A stretch of DNA of 64,000 nt from Casuarina equisetifolia. Its lineage: Eukaryota; Streptophyta; Magnoliopsida; Fagales; Casuarinaceae. Positions 1-13,400 of this stretch are shown here, one piece after another. Location of the stretch: the NCBI GenBank assembly GCA_028551475.1, contig CM052356.1, forward strand, positions 27,431,884 to 27,495,883, in the 5' to 3' direction. A program made the position numbers and the translations under genes. The notes beneath the pieces are model-generated. The model was not told the DNA's origin, made no database searches, and saw nothing but the letters and a program-made list of their open reading frames with translations. Within the stretch, counting starts at the first letter, position 1, and every line of letters starts with the position of its first letter.

Positions 1-461
1 CAAATTCCATGAGCAGCAAACCGGACATTCCAAGTGCATCTAGCAGTAGTTTGACCTTGGTATCCATTAAGCCATGGATACAGAATGATGCAAAAAAATT
101 TTGAGTAAACGAGTTTTGGCTTTTAGCCTGTAATTTATTCTTTGCATTTCAGTCCGTTGTAGTTCATCATTTGTTGGTGGTAACGATATCTTATGTATCG
201 ACACTGCTGGTTTTTTTAGCAAAACCCTATGTATTAACGCCGGCTACAGGAAGCTGGAGATGAAATATACTCAAATCCCATGGAAAAGCATGGTCGAATA
301 GCTAATTACAGTACTCAAGAAGCTAGACTTAATTAGGGAATATGTGAAGAAATTCCATTTCATCTGAAGATAATAATCCAGCTTTCAAATAAAAACAATC
401 TCATAATGAGAAAGAAAGCAAGTCTAATAATGGAAATAAATGCACTGAACTGACAAGGCAC
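1..461. other. 3' flank of the phytocyanin gene, no gene seen
   Basis: This AT-rich sequence lies downstream of the minus-strand phytocyanin gene and probably holds its 3' UTR. I see no open frame, repeat or RNA gene in it. Confidence 0.5.
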
Positions 462-1076
462 TTAGAATAGTGCAAAGAAAAACACCAAGAACAGCACGAG
501 ACTTTGAGGACAAATGACAGCCATCGCAGTTGCACGACTCTTACTCGATGAGTCTGCCGTGGAGTTTCCCGATGTGGATTGTGGTGGATTTGCGGGCTCC
601 AAAACTTTGATGATCATCTTCTGCCCTCTCTCGCAGTGTCCAGCAACCCCACTGATGAAATAGAACAGTCCAGGCCTGTCCAATTTGAAGACGGAGTCAC
701 CATTGTTGGAGAAGAACATAGGATGGGCCGAATGGCACTTCTCGTACTCCTCCTCAGTCACCACCAAAACCGAGTCTTTCTTGTACTTGAAATCTGAGTT
801 CATGAAAACCATCAGCACGTCTCAAAAGCCAATAAACAACTCAAAAAGAGACGTCCCTTGAAAGATTATATACTTACGGATACTATCACCAACGTTGAAC
901 CTGTTGTTGGAAGCCCACTGGTTGTACACCTGGTCGTTCTTAGGCCTGGGAACAACCCAGCCACGGTCGCCACCAACTTCGAACTCAACGCACGTCACAA
1001 GGAAGACTTGGGTGAAAGAGAAAGAAAGAATCACGAAGAGAAAAGCTGCGCAGGATGGCATGAAGGAAGCAGCCAT
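462..1076 (-). CDS. Early nodulin-like protein (phytocyanin family, GPI-anchored)
   Basis: Two exons on the minus strand: 1076-878 and 793-462, joined by a GT-AG intron (877-794), giving 176 residues. The order is a signal peptide (about residues 1-28), a plastocyanin-like domain, a short Ser/Pro-rich linker and a hydrophobic tail typical of a GPI signal. The domain starts with FEVGGDRGWVVP, continues with DSVLVVTEEEYEKC, and has the paired cysteines of KCHSAHP and GHCERGQKM that form the phytocyanin disulfide. The splice junction gives the family motif D-S-I-H-F-K-Y-K. The type-1 copper ligand set is not complete, as in most early nodulin-like proteins, so copper binding is unlikely. Such proteins sit outside the plasma membrane and are linked to cell-wall and arabinogalactan functions. 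The start is the first ATG, directly before the signal peptide. Confidence 0.93.
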
Positions 1077-1989
1077 TTTTGGACTTTTAGGGGAGCTCTA
1101 GCTTGGTTTGTCTCTAGGAAAGTTCAATAGATTGTGTTTGAGACTGATGGATAGCACTCGGTTGGACTTAAAAAGGGAGTTGCATTTGGAGTTTGTAACT
1201 GAAAGAGTGCAAAGTGGAGGTAGTGGGAGTGTTCTTTTAGCCGCAAGCAAGGGTTAACTTTGACGCACTGCAACTGTTTTTCAGTGGAAAGCTAATGCTG
1301 TTGCGCAAAACCAGCTGATAGATTTCACCAAGCAGAAAAGTAAAATCCTACACTCTTTACTGCAGATGATGATTATAGGCTAGAATCAACATCCTGTGAG
1401 CCAATTACATAAGGTTTTTATTATATTTTTCTCTTGAATTACTTTTTTATTTTTCATTTTGAATCTTAATCCGAAGTAAAATTCGAACCCCTAACTAGAT
1501 GAACTCGCCACCCCAGTTACCACTTGTTAGGGAGTCCTCTAATCTTTTAATTCCTTTGCCGGGACTTATGTTGCTAAGATGCACGTTATGTCCTTTCGGA
1601 AGACTCGGAGGATCGTGGCAGATATTGTGAACAGACTCCGCGGTCTTTTTCACAGAAAGCGATGAGCGTGGCTTAACAGAAGCCATATATTCTCGGGGAA
1701 GGTGCCATCAAGGTTAACGTAGGTTGCTGTCAGAGTTTTTCGCTCATGAATTTTGCTAGCTTTTGCTCTTCATGGTTTTCTCATCTTTTCTTATTTTTTC
1801 TTTCCTATAGACATTGATGTCGAGGAAGGATTCAACTTTTCTCGGAAATTCAAGCATCTTTCTCCACATCAACTTTTTGAGTATTGCTGGCTGTCTTGAA
1901 CGACAGTCAGAAGGTTAAACGAAAGAGAATGTAGACAGATTTAAACATACTGTTTTTCTTACTCTAGACAGTGATCAGTTAATTCTGTA
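1077..1989. other. Intergenic, possible SINE-like B-box
   Basis: This stretch holds the promoter side of the phytocyanin gene and the 3' side of the LRR gene. A 63-codon minus-strand frame (1495-1686) has no recognisable domain. At about 1480-1530 the minus strand carries a tRNA B-box-like GGTTCGAATTT, which hints at an old SINE fragment. No gene is supported. Confidence 0.35.
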
Positions 1990-3900
1990 TCAGAGAAGCA
2001 TTAATACTCCGTACGAAATAGAAGCCCACCAAAACGTATGAAACCCAGTGCTTGAACCTGCCAAAGACGTCGCCAAAAGAGAATTCTGATTCCGACTTAC
2101 CTCGCTCACCTTGGCATTTGGAACCCAATCAGTAGTAGAAGTTTCTTGCTGACATGGTTTTACTCCTTTAAGAAAATTGCTTGTCTGGTGGCAGAGATTC
2201 AGATTGTCCCAGGCTCCAAATCGCTTTCCCATTTTCCTATAAAACCATTCTGGGAATTCAAGCTTCCCTGTCAAATTGTTGCCATAAACGTAAAAAGAAG
2301 TGATACTAGGTAAATACGCCAGCCTTGGAGAGAGACTTCCTGAAAGACTGTTGTTGTTTAGCCCCAAAAATCTCAGCCTTTTCATCTCTGTTATGGACTC
2401 CGGAATGTTCCCTGTCAAACCGGTATTGGAAAGATCCAAAAGTTCCAAGTCCTGTAGTTTCTGCCACTGGATTCCAACGAGATCACCTCGTATTGGGTTA
2501 TTGGAAATTACCGTCTCTTTTAGGGAAATCATTTCTTGAAGTGACTGAACCAAACCACCAGAAAATTTATTGCCGCTGAGGTCCAACAGCGTTAGATTCC
2601 TTAGGTTTCCTATCTCAGTTGGCAGCTCTCCTTCAAACATATTGTCACTTAAATCAAGCTTCAGGAGTGAACTCAGATTTCCCAAAGTCAAAGGAAATGG
2701 CCCAGATAGGTTATTCCTACTTAAGTCAAGAATCAAGAGCCCGACCAAGCCGCCAACACTTGCTGGAATCTGACCCACGAACTGGTTTCCACTGAGGACT
2801 AGCTGCCTCAGTTCTAATAGGTTACCTATTTCTGCTGGTAACCCACCAGTCAATCCATTCTCTAACATCACTAGGGATTGGAGCTTTTTAAGATAGCCGA
2901 TAGTGTTTGGAATTGCACCAATGAGACCGGGATTTGATCGAAACTCTAATGTCTCTAAGCTGTTAGTGTACTTTTCCCAGTTTGAACTGGGGATTTTTAC
3001 TGGGTTTTGGCTTGGTGAGATGAAGCAATTGAAGAATGACAGTACTCTTAGGTACTTGAGCATGAATAAATGACGACTGAATTCTGCTTTTCCAGTGCAC
3101 ATGAGGGAGTTGTCAGAAGAGGGTCCAATTTTTAGTGCAGTCACATACCAAAATCCATCGTAAAGATCACAAGCTACTCCCTGTACAACATTGTCCAAAG
3201 CAAAGATCTAAGAAACGGAATAGTTCCGACAGCTCATCTATAAAAATAGAATCTGAGATCATGTGAGCAGTCGAATGCTTTCTACCCATATAACTTTATG
3301 TCGAAAATAGTGTAATATATTTCTAAAAGGAAATTGGAATGTTCCAAATCAGGTAAAAAGTTAGGTGGTGAAACAATTCTGTAAAAAAGAAGAAAATGGA
3401 ATACCACCCATAAGTTGAGTTTTTAGCAGCCGCATACTTGCTTATTAAAGTCACATCCTAACGATAACACTGTTTGTTCAGCAAGAAAGAGTGCAAACAG
3501 AAGTTCTAAACCTTCACCGACTATGGCCCCTAGCAGTCGGTTTGAGAAAGAGTTTAACATGGCCATATTTGAGTGAAGGTCAGATGTTATAAGATCAAAC
3601 ACAGTTTCACTGAACAAATGAAGAAAGATTTACGTGTGTATATTTGTGTGTGTTTTCGTGTCGGTGCTTAATCTGTTAGGAGTTGAGCACCTGTATTGGC
3701 GTCCACCCACAGGGGTCTGGATAAAGATCTGAGCCATTCCAGGACTGCCCCACAAACCCCTGAATAGCAGAATAGAGAGCTTCTTGCTCTTCTTTCATCA
3801 TTGGAGCTATTGGATTGTCTTCCTGGCCTTTACACAAAACAAACAAGCCGACGAAAACGAGTCGGAGAAACATCTGAGATGTCCAAGTGCAATTCTCCAT
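1990..3900 (-). CDS. Leucine-rich repeat protein, PII-2-like
   Basis: Two exons on the minus strand: 3900-3691 (70 codons, phase 0) and 3180-1990, giving 466 residues. The split falls in the family motif DPCGWTPIQ / GVACDLYDG, and both splice sites are canonical (CAG|GTGCTC and GTACAG|GG). An N-terminal signal peptide precedes the conserved EEQEALYSAIQGFVG and WNGSDLYPDPCGW block. About nine to ten plant extracellular LRRs follow (for example LDLSRNNLSGPFP), then a C-terminal cap with cysteines and a hydrophobic end that could be a GPI signal. There is no kinase domain. The layout matches Piriformospora indica-insensitive protein 2, an LRR protein implicated in root responses to a beneficial fungus. 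A receptor-like surface role is inferred from the family. The frame is intact. Confidence 0.92.
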
Positions 3901-6900
3901 GCCAATTTTTGGACAGTCAAGAACTTGAAAAGAAAGTGATCTGAGTCTTCACAAAAAATGCAACATCTGAAAAAGAAAACCTGTGTGTCAGAATCAGCAC
4001 TGTAAGTAAAAGGAGGAAGCAGACGCTACAACAAAACATGAGAAGCAACATACCTAGCTCCAAATTCCTACCACTTAACGAACACTATGGGAAGAACAAG
4101 CTCTGAGAAGCCGTATACTTGCGTAAAGCAACAACAACAGCGATAACAAGAAGAGGAACTGAAGAAGCTGAAGTAGGGAAAGCTACTGAATGAAGTTCCT
4201 GGACCATCCAGCTCTTTAGCGGTTAGAGGTATCTTCAGAGCCAACATGTGAAGTTGTTTTTTATGATGAATTCCATTGGAGGGATATATAAATTTAAAAG
4301 CATGACACAGCTAGGACTAGGCGCTAGCCATATCGATCTCATAAATGGCGACAATTAAGGGGTTGGAGAAGCGTGTTACCATTTGTACCTACGTTAAACG
4401 GTAAAGGAGTTAATAACCCTACTTTTGGAACCATGGATCGGTAGGTTTGAAGCAATGCGTATAAACCGAACGGGGTTCTTAATAGTTATTAGCAGACCAT
4501 TAAGCTTGTCGTCCATCTCTGTGCAGTACAGAGATGCAAAGCAACTTATAGCTGTAAATAACCGCAAATAATGGAACAATAATTGAAGACGGCATGGTAG
4601 TTGGAGGCTACCAGTAGAGATTTTTAAGATTTGAGCTGGTATTATTGGATTAGGGTAGGGGACCATCTTTTTTCTTGGGGTTCGCATATGCATGCATGTG
4701 GTGCTTGCAGAGCCAAAACCAGGTATTACTGGCGTCTTCCAAGAAGTGTTACGGGGAGGTTTTAAAGAGCATGGAGTGCTAAAGCTGAGCTATGAAACTA
4801 CCCACAGTCGTAGGTTTTAACCAGCCGAGTCAGTAGTTGGCTTCGGATTACCAACCAGGAAAGGCTCTGTGTCTTTCTTCTGCCTCCCCACTTCCAAGCT
4901 TTGGATAAAGGCCACAGGACAGCGGATTTAAGTTCGCGACTATAGGACAATGAAATCTTGAAGACGATGATACTTAAAGCGGGATCTTACAGGCTAACGA
5001 GGTTTGGACCATCCTGCATAAAAAAGGGCGACAGAAGGCAGGTCCCCCATTCTTTGTAGTACCTGCAGAGACAATTACTGCTGGCAGATCGTTTTCTCTC
5101 TTCCTCTTTTTCTCTGGCCCGAGGAAAGAGCGGACGAGCACGAAACAAGTACTATTTACTTCTCGATGTGTGGTTCACAACCTATGGTTCGTTTACGGTG
5201 ACGGACGCCGTTATCAAGTCTTCTTCGCGGAATGTGATCTCTGAGGAAGATCATAATGGTGCTAGCCACTGTTCCCACAGCAAGATTATCACAGACCAGG
5301 CCTAGCATAGGACCACTCACGTGGTTGAGCCCTTCCAAGTTCGATGCCTCCTTGTCAGGGAGAAACACCGCGTTGGTTTGTCTTCTCGTTCTTTTTCTTT
5401 CTAGCCACAGTGTTTTTACCGACCCAGCAGGTGTTTCGCTCAAACCAAGGAAGAAAATCCAGAGGGAAAGACAAGAGTGTCCGTGTATCAATAACTCTTA
5501 AGTCTCTCAGTTGTTTGTGTTAGGGAATTTAAAATTTAATCTGTAAACTGATTAATGAGTTAATAAATATTTTTTATATTTAAACATTGTTCAAATGTTG
5601 TATTGGCTAATGTTGATGATTCTGGTAGAAAAGCTTGGGGAAAGATGTCCAAAACACCATCTTTAGTGGCCTTCTTTTGAATGTAATGTAACTAAAGATG
5701 CCATGCATGGTATTAAGGGAAGAATCCACACTCTTCATAGACGGAACCCATTTTCATTATCTCTCTTTACAGATACTTGTCAGTCTGCAGAAATGTCGTA
5801 CCTGAAACTCTGCTGGCATTACCGGAGAGAGCGGAATTGTTCCTTACAAATTCATTCTTGGAACCCATAACAGGACAGGCCTTTGGTGGGTTGAGACACG
5901 AACCCCTATGTGTCATTCAAGAAAAACAATGCCCACCTTCGGAGGCCATCTGACACAACCTGATGAAGATAGAAAGGTCAAAATCTAATCTTAAAAATCG
6001 ATTTATAAGGAGTGCCCTTCACTTATTTGGTCATGATCTTAAACTCTCAACTTAGTAACATGGGGGCCTGTATTCAATATGTAAGGAGCTATATTCATAC
6101 TGTGAGAAAGAAAGTCTTCGTCTCATGCATTTTCTCACAATCCTTCCTTCAAGTCCTTACAAAACCATCATGCTTGTGTTTGATGCGAGAAAAAATATAT
6201 ATAAACTTTTCTTTAAATATTATGTAAGATAAAAGTTCTATACTAAGTATGTAATTTCTTGTAATATAATTTAAATTTAAAAAAACACTCCTTTAATCTC
6301 TAAGCTAACTCTTAAGTTTAGCCTTTAAACTTATAAGTTGATATCATAACTATTGTTGGATCTATTAAACCTAACAACATTCAATATACATAATAATATA
6401 TGCATGATAAAAATCTCACATTGGATTAGCTTTATATAATGAATTTCATTCTCCCACATTTAACCATATAAGGGAGCTTAGTTATTCCTCTCATTAAAAT
6501 TGACTTTTGGGATAAAAATCAAAACTAAAAACTACGATAAATAATATTAGAGCCAACTTGCCAATAGCACTTGTGATTGTTATCCATAATATGGGATAGA
6601 CAATAGACCAACCCCTAATGTAGAGTTGGTAAGAAACTTTGTCCAAGTTCGACAGTGACAATGATTAGGATGAGGGACAATATAATGAACTTCATTCTCC
6701 CACGTTGAGAACATGTAGAGAATGCATATTTTACATATTATGTCATCTTTCGTAATAAAACTTAAATGGAATGTTCATAAAAAATTTGAGTTAGCTTTTG
6801 AGTTAATATTTGGGCCTTATAAGTTATATCACACAACCATATTGAAATATTCTGATTATAAGTAGAACACTAGGAGTAAAGAGGAAGAGGGCTCATCATT

Positions 6901-7461
6901 TTTATTTTTTCCATTCCCACCACCCCACGTACATTTGGGGTGAACTTAGGAACAAGAGGTCCCGGGGCACTTGGCCTGCGGCTGGTCCAAGGTGTCCTAA
7001 CAAGGGGAAGAGGTTGGTGTACTCCAATAGAGTTACCAAGCATGGTAACGGCACTCACCTTTCGGTAAGTTGAAATTTGGAAAGAATTGGACTCTTTCAT
7101 TTTTCACACATAAATATATAATAAATTATAAACATCTAGTACAGATTTTTATTTTTAAATTATAGATATGCTGATGGTGTATTCTGGACTGAAAGGATTT
7201 AAAAAATTATTTTATATTCTGGAATGAAAATTTTCTGTAAAATTTATAATTGTTTAGGGTTCAAGGAATGATTCAAAACTAGGAAAGAAATTTAATATGT
7301 CTGGTTTATCACTGGCGGTGAGGCTGCGCGGTGACTGGCCTGTCATTTGCCCCCTTGTAGGAGGGAGCGGGACACAGTGCGAGAGAGCCTCGGATGCCTC
7401 GAGGCTTAAGCACAGACCTGCTTCCAGTTGCTGCGTTCAAGCCGGAAAACTGAAAGAAAAA
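3901..7461. other. Long intergenic region, no supported gene
   Basis: The left part (3901-4300) is upstream of the LRR gene. A block at about 4700-5510 is less AT-rich than its surroundings and opens frames on both strands (5156-5491 minus, 5256-5501 plus), but I recognise no domain. From 5520 to 6860 the sequence is very AT-rich with degenerate repeat-like text. A GC-richer island at about 6890-7060 gives a 76-codon minus frame followed by a good splice-donor-like sequence, again without a known domain. I do not call a gene here. Confidence 0.4.
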
Positions 7462-10400
7462 ATGACTCAAGATTCAGAGAAGAGATTCCATTCGATCATG
7501 GACAGGCTCTTCCACGCTCCAAAATCCCTACCCAATTCCTCCAGGTTTGCTTTCTAGTCTCATCATCCAATCATTTATATTTTTCTACAGTTTTTGATTT
7601 TTTCCGTTCGTCTTGGGCTTGTTGTGGGTTACCGAGAAAATTTTTAATGAGAAGAGACAACGAATAAACCAAATTTTGTTAATGCCTTTGGAGTTTACTT
7701 AGCAATTTTCGAATTCATCACCTAAAATTTAAATGTTTTCCTTTTCATTTTATGTTTTCGTTTGTAAACTTCTATACAGCCAAAACAATTTCTATCCTTG
7801 CTTTCTAGGGGTTTTTTTCTTTTCTGTTTTGGTTGATTTTTCTGTGATATCTATTGTATGATTGTGATTAGTAGTTCGTCTGGGGCTCAATTGTCGAGAG
7901 GCAGAAAACGTCCCAACACATCGTCGGCGTTGGCGCTAATGGAATCTAAAATGCAGCAGCATTCGTCAGCTTCAGCTGGGACGTCAGAAGCTCCGGTGTG
8001 CAGGCCTTGGGACCGTGGAGATCTTATGAAGAGATTAGCAACTTTTAAGTCTATGACATGGTTTGCTAAACCTAAGGTTCAACAATACACCATCCTATCT
8101 TATTATTCTACCCTTTTTAATTTATGGAATTGGATTTGAACTTCCATCTTGAATAGATTACGATAAATTAGGACGCTCTCTTTTGTAATTTTTGGTATCT
8201 TATAATTATGGTATTAAGATGCGCTCTAATGTAGTGTCTGGTGTGTTATAATGAACTTATGCCACAATAAAACTAGTGGATTTTCAATTTCTTCTCATGT
8301 TGCTAGCCGGGAATGATTGAGGCTCATTTGGAAGCCTATTAGTGAATGCAATGCCTTATGTTATTGGGAAGTATATGCTGAAAGGCTGCCTATTCTAATA
8401 TCGGCTGACGGCTCTTGTTATTTGAGGAAGGAATTGAAAAATAGATCAAAGTATTGTAAATTTTTTTTCTCCCTCTGCTTTTGGAGCAGAGAACTGGGTT
8501 GGTGAGATTACTTCCTTTCAGTACCATAAATAGCAATGTTAGGGAGCATTTACGTCTGTTTCCTAGAGGAAGGCTTTCACGTGATGAAAGGTTTAATACA
8601 ATAGCAAGCTGATGGCCATGATTAATGATGATGTTTGGGATTGGCCTGTGGTGACTTCAGAGGGTCTATTGCTGGTCTCAAGTAGTGTCCCTCAAACTCT
8701 CACCACTAAGGTAAGTACGCAGGAGAAAGAGTTTAACTCTAGACTTGGGGGTTCATTGGTAAATCTTCATGGCCGGCTTTGAAAGAGCCAATTCTGAAAG
8801 TTCCATGGTTCAGATTGAATTATGTTCGATGGATATCTGATGACACTCACTTGTTTGCTGGTTGGCATTTTTTTTTTCTTGCTGACTATCAGATGATAAC
8901 CTTTGTCACTTAATTCTTTTATTTCATTAAATTGATTCAGAACTTGTCTGTGAGAAGCCAAGCCATTAGTATATAGGCAGGTGACTGGCAAGCTATCCGG
9001 CCTTGGCAGCAGGAAACTTCTGAGGAAAACTTGGGGTGTGATCATCAAATTTTTATTTTTTTTTGCTTTTTTTCCTTCTTTGCACTTGAAAGGAGCAGAT
9101 TAGCATTGCATTTGAAATGGGTTACCGGTTGGAGCATCTATTGAAAGCGCTAAAAACATAGCAATTAGATTTGAGTTAGCTATCATATTATGGTTGTTGC
9201 TTCTGCCGTGGAGATGTATTTCCCAATGGGGTTGTCGCTCCTGAGTGGGTTACTTACTTCTTGCAGTTGTTGTCAGTCTAATATGAATTTCTGTTGAGGT
9301 AGATTAATTGGGCAACACACTTCATTTTTTTCTTGTGCAGTTCTATGCCATGGGCGATTGGTTTTTGCCCTTGTTGTTGTTTTGGTTACTGAAAGGTCTG
9401 TAATTTGCAATGAGACTTTTGAAGAAATAATATGAGAGGGATTTTACATTGCTTCTTGAAATGAAAACATGTTACCATCTATTTCAAAATCTGTGTAGAT
9501 CGAGATGGAGGATTTTCTTTTGGGAAATATTGTAATTGCTTCATTGCATTTTGATCCATAACTTATCTTTGTGACAAAAACATCCTAGACTTGAGTTACT
9601 TGGTTATTCAGTTGGATGTTACAAATGACCTCTCATATTCTGTGAATTTTCAAACTGAAATTTTTTTGATTTTTTCAGGTAGTCAGTGCTGTGAATTGTG
9701 CTAGGAGAGGCTGGGTCAATGTTGATATGGATACTATAGCCTGTGAAGCATGTGGGGCACGACTCCTCTTTTCTACTCCATCATCTTGGACTCAGCAACA
9801 AGGCATGTTACTATTTAGTTCTATTCGCTATTTTATTTGTGATATCATGAACTGCCCAACCAATTCACTAAATGGTGCAGGAAGTTTTTACTATGTTCAT
9901 AATTGACTTGGAACTATTTCTCTTTAATTTCAGTTGAGAAGGCAGCATTGGTATTTAGCTTAAAGCTAGACAATGGACACAAATTACTCTGCCCATGGAT
10001 TGACAACGCATGTGATGAAGCACTCTCACAGTTTCCGCCTGCAACACCTGCACTTTTAGTGGATAAATTCAGAGAACGTTGCTCTGCGCTTGTGCAACTT
10101 TTAGCTCTTCCTGTAATATCATCTTCATCCATTGAATGCATGAGAAGCCCTCAGCTGGAGGAATTTCTTAAGCCTGGTGATGGATCTACTGACAAGGCTC
10201 ACACAGAACATCTTGGCAATGAATGTGAAGCAGATTTTGCCAATTTGTATTATCGGGTATGAGCTTTGTTCACTAGCAAGATTTATATAGCTCTAAACTA
10301 TTATATAGTTATATATGTTTGCATTTCCTTTTACAATTTGTGTATCGCCTAGAAACCACATGACAATTATGCTGTTTTGTGATGGATTATAATGGTGGCA

Positions 10401-13400
10401 GACATAACATGTCTATAGCCTTTGTAAAATTGTCTATATCGTCACTGTCTTTGGCTCTTGGCATTTTAGTGATCCGCTAGAGGGTGGTTCAAGATTTTCC
10501 TTTATCCGTTGCAAACTTTATTCCTTGCTTCCTATGATGATATTACAGTGATTTTTTTTCCCACCTGTTCAGATTGTTTTTACTTGCAATTTTATCAATC
10601 ATAGAATCTTGGATTTATTCTGGAGTGGGTTTGATATTGCTTCCAACTACTTTTTTTGTTGTCTCTTTTGTATCACTGGATAACACTATCTAAAACTTTT
10701 CATCGTGTAGATGATGGTCAGCATTGTTATAGTCACAGTTATGTGTTTCTGTGCCAAATAATGTGGTTCACATGATGTTAAAATATGATCCGTTCGTTGC
10801 CATTCTCATGTAATAATTGCTATTAAATGTTACTTTCTTTCCACTATTGGTGAAATAATGATCCTTTTAAGGCATTTGCAGGCACAAAAGCTCATAAGTT
10901 TATGTGGTTGGGAACCTCGTTCACTACCTTATTCAGTCAACACCAAGGATGGGCCTGATCAATCTGCTAAAAATACCAATGCATCAACTTCATATTATTT
11001 AGCTGCTAACAGACAGAGCCCCTGCATTGATCTTGAGCCTGCTACTATGAACGAAATTTCCAATGCAGACGAAAATTTCAATTTTTCTACTGTAGTACAA
11101 TCCGACCCAAATTCTGTTGTGTTAGATTGCAAGCTCTGTGGAGCCAGTGTTGGATTATGGGCTTTCTCTATCGCTCCACGGCCTATGGAATTGTTCAGAT
11201 TTGTTGGCTATGCAGAAGTCAGTAATGAAAATGATTCTAGAACCCAGGATCAAGGGAATGCGGATCATCTTGATGATAGAGGGGGTATCATGAGTACTTC
11301 CAGTGGTGCAGCGTCATCCAAGGACAGGCCATCAAATTTCAATTTGACCATTGCTGGGGGTCCTCCGCCAGCAAGACAGAATTTCAAAGCAATAATTTCT
11401 TTGCCTGTTATTGGCCAAAATTTAAGGGCTCGGTTTTCTTATGATTCTGTATTTAGAGACCGTATGTATGTCAACCAAGAAGACGTTCAACCTGATTTTC
11501 CAGACACCCAAGGAACATCACCCGAAGATGGAACATATGGGCCTATGGAGGAAAGTTCAATTGAGGGAACACAGAACATAGTACAGAGTTCCTGTCATAA
11601 TGATGAAGTGCTTGATGATGTAGAAAATGCCATACCAGATGCCTCAGCAGCAAAGGATCCTTGTAGTGCCCCAGTTAAAGACCCTTCTGCTGTAGCACCA
11701 GATGCCAACACAGCAATCAGAAACTCTGACAACAGTGAAGATGGCTTGTCACCGGTGGTTGCATCAGGAAATTGCAGCTTGCAACATATTTCCGGAACAG
11801 ATATTGTCCAAAAGAAAGAAATATCTCGAGCTGACAATAGCATGCCAGTTCCTGGAAAAAATGAAATCGTAACCTGGAGGACAGGTATGCGATATTTTCT
11901 AATTTTTCATGCTCTTTCACGATGATTGTTAATGCCACTTTGAGGGTTATTTGGTTTTTTGCTTGTTTAACTTGTCTGACCTGATTATCATATCCCCTAG
12001 AGAATAATTGTTATCAAGTTATCTTGCACTTAAGCTAGGAATCGTTAATGTAACTTCATATCATATGCAGTCAATACTATATACATATATCTGGTATCAG
12101 TGCCCCCAGTAGAATTCATCTCTTGATCCTTTTGTCCATCAAGGCATAAGCTTGACGTGAAGTGTTGCAATTATATGTCTCAGTAATTGGTCCAAAATCT
12201 AGCTCAAGCTCTTTTTCTGTGGCAATAGTGCAACTTCGTATTGTTTACTTGGCAATAACATTAACCTGGGGAAACTGGTATCCTTCTTAATTAATGGGAG
12301 GGCATATATGGTTGAATGGGGACTGTTTTCAGGGATATCACAAGTGAAGGTTGTATCCACTAGGTTGCCAATTATATTTATGAGAGGATGGAAAGCAAGG
12401 TGAATTTTGGATTTGGCGGCAGTTCCTACAAAACCAAGGCTGAAGTATATCTCCAACTGGACTAGAATGTGGTTCGTTAAATTTCTAGGAGGTTGCCTAG
12501 TGAAACCATTAAAATCATAGGAAATATAATTAGGGAATATTAAGTTGTTGTTGGACAGTACGGAGGTGTAAAAATCTATATTAGGGACTGCATTTTGTAC
12601 ACCATACTTGTCCTGGGACTGAGTGTTGATGGTAGCTTTTCTTGTGATAATGTGTTGATATACTTTTTGTTATTCCCATTATTATCCCGCTTTAGAAAGA
12701 ACCAATTTCTTGTGTCCGGAACCAATATATGATAAGAGGAAGAAAACTAACTTCAAGATATTCCATTTGTTGCTTTTACCGCTGAACTTGTTTTTTGATA
12801 CAATGCTAAGGCAGCTGTGTTCATCAAGAATCCTTTGCAAGTTAACTTCCTGGTTAGTGATCCATGATAATGCATCGATTTGTCCTTTCTGGCAAGCCAT
12901 CCTTCTCTTCAAATGATTGTTTTAAGTTTTAATGCTGTTGAAGTTTGAGGGTATTGCCTTATTTAATAAACGCGTGGATGCATTTGTCATGTTTGCTGTA
13001 AACTTTGACTCCCTCCTTCTTTATTGACTCTCGTGTCAATGTCTAAGGCCTTATTTGATTTGAGGAAACTTAACGACTTCTCTCCCGCTCTTCTTGCAGG
13101 AAAGAATTCAAAGCAAGTTGCATCAGAAAAAGCAATGGAGTTTGACCCAATCATGCAACACAGACATTTTTGCCCCTGGATTACTTCAACAGGCAATGGG
13201 GCACCTGGTTGGCAACAAACACTATCTGCTTTACTACGTCAGAAAGGGATTTCTCCTTCATCTAGTAACCCTTCGTCTGCCTCCATAATTGAGGTACTCC
13301 AAACCTCACCTCTATCCTCTAAATAACTGATGGCAGTACTCGCCCATGTCTTCTTTCCTAACAAATAAAGCCATGGAGGGTCACATGTTAGATTTGATGG

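Noticed and set aside
1495-1686. 63-codon minus-strand frame
   Set aside because: No domain, no splice partners, and it overlaps SINE-like text.
6870-7100. CLE- or CEP-type secreted peptide gene
   Set aside because: No signal peptide and no match to the conserved C-terminal peptide motifs; kept only as an unexplained island.
8767-9048. 93-codon minus frame inside intron 2 of the zinc-finger gene
   Set aside because: Lies in an intron, on the opposite strand, with no domain.
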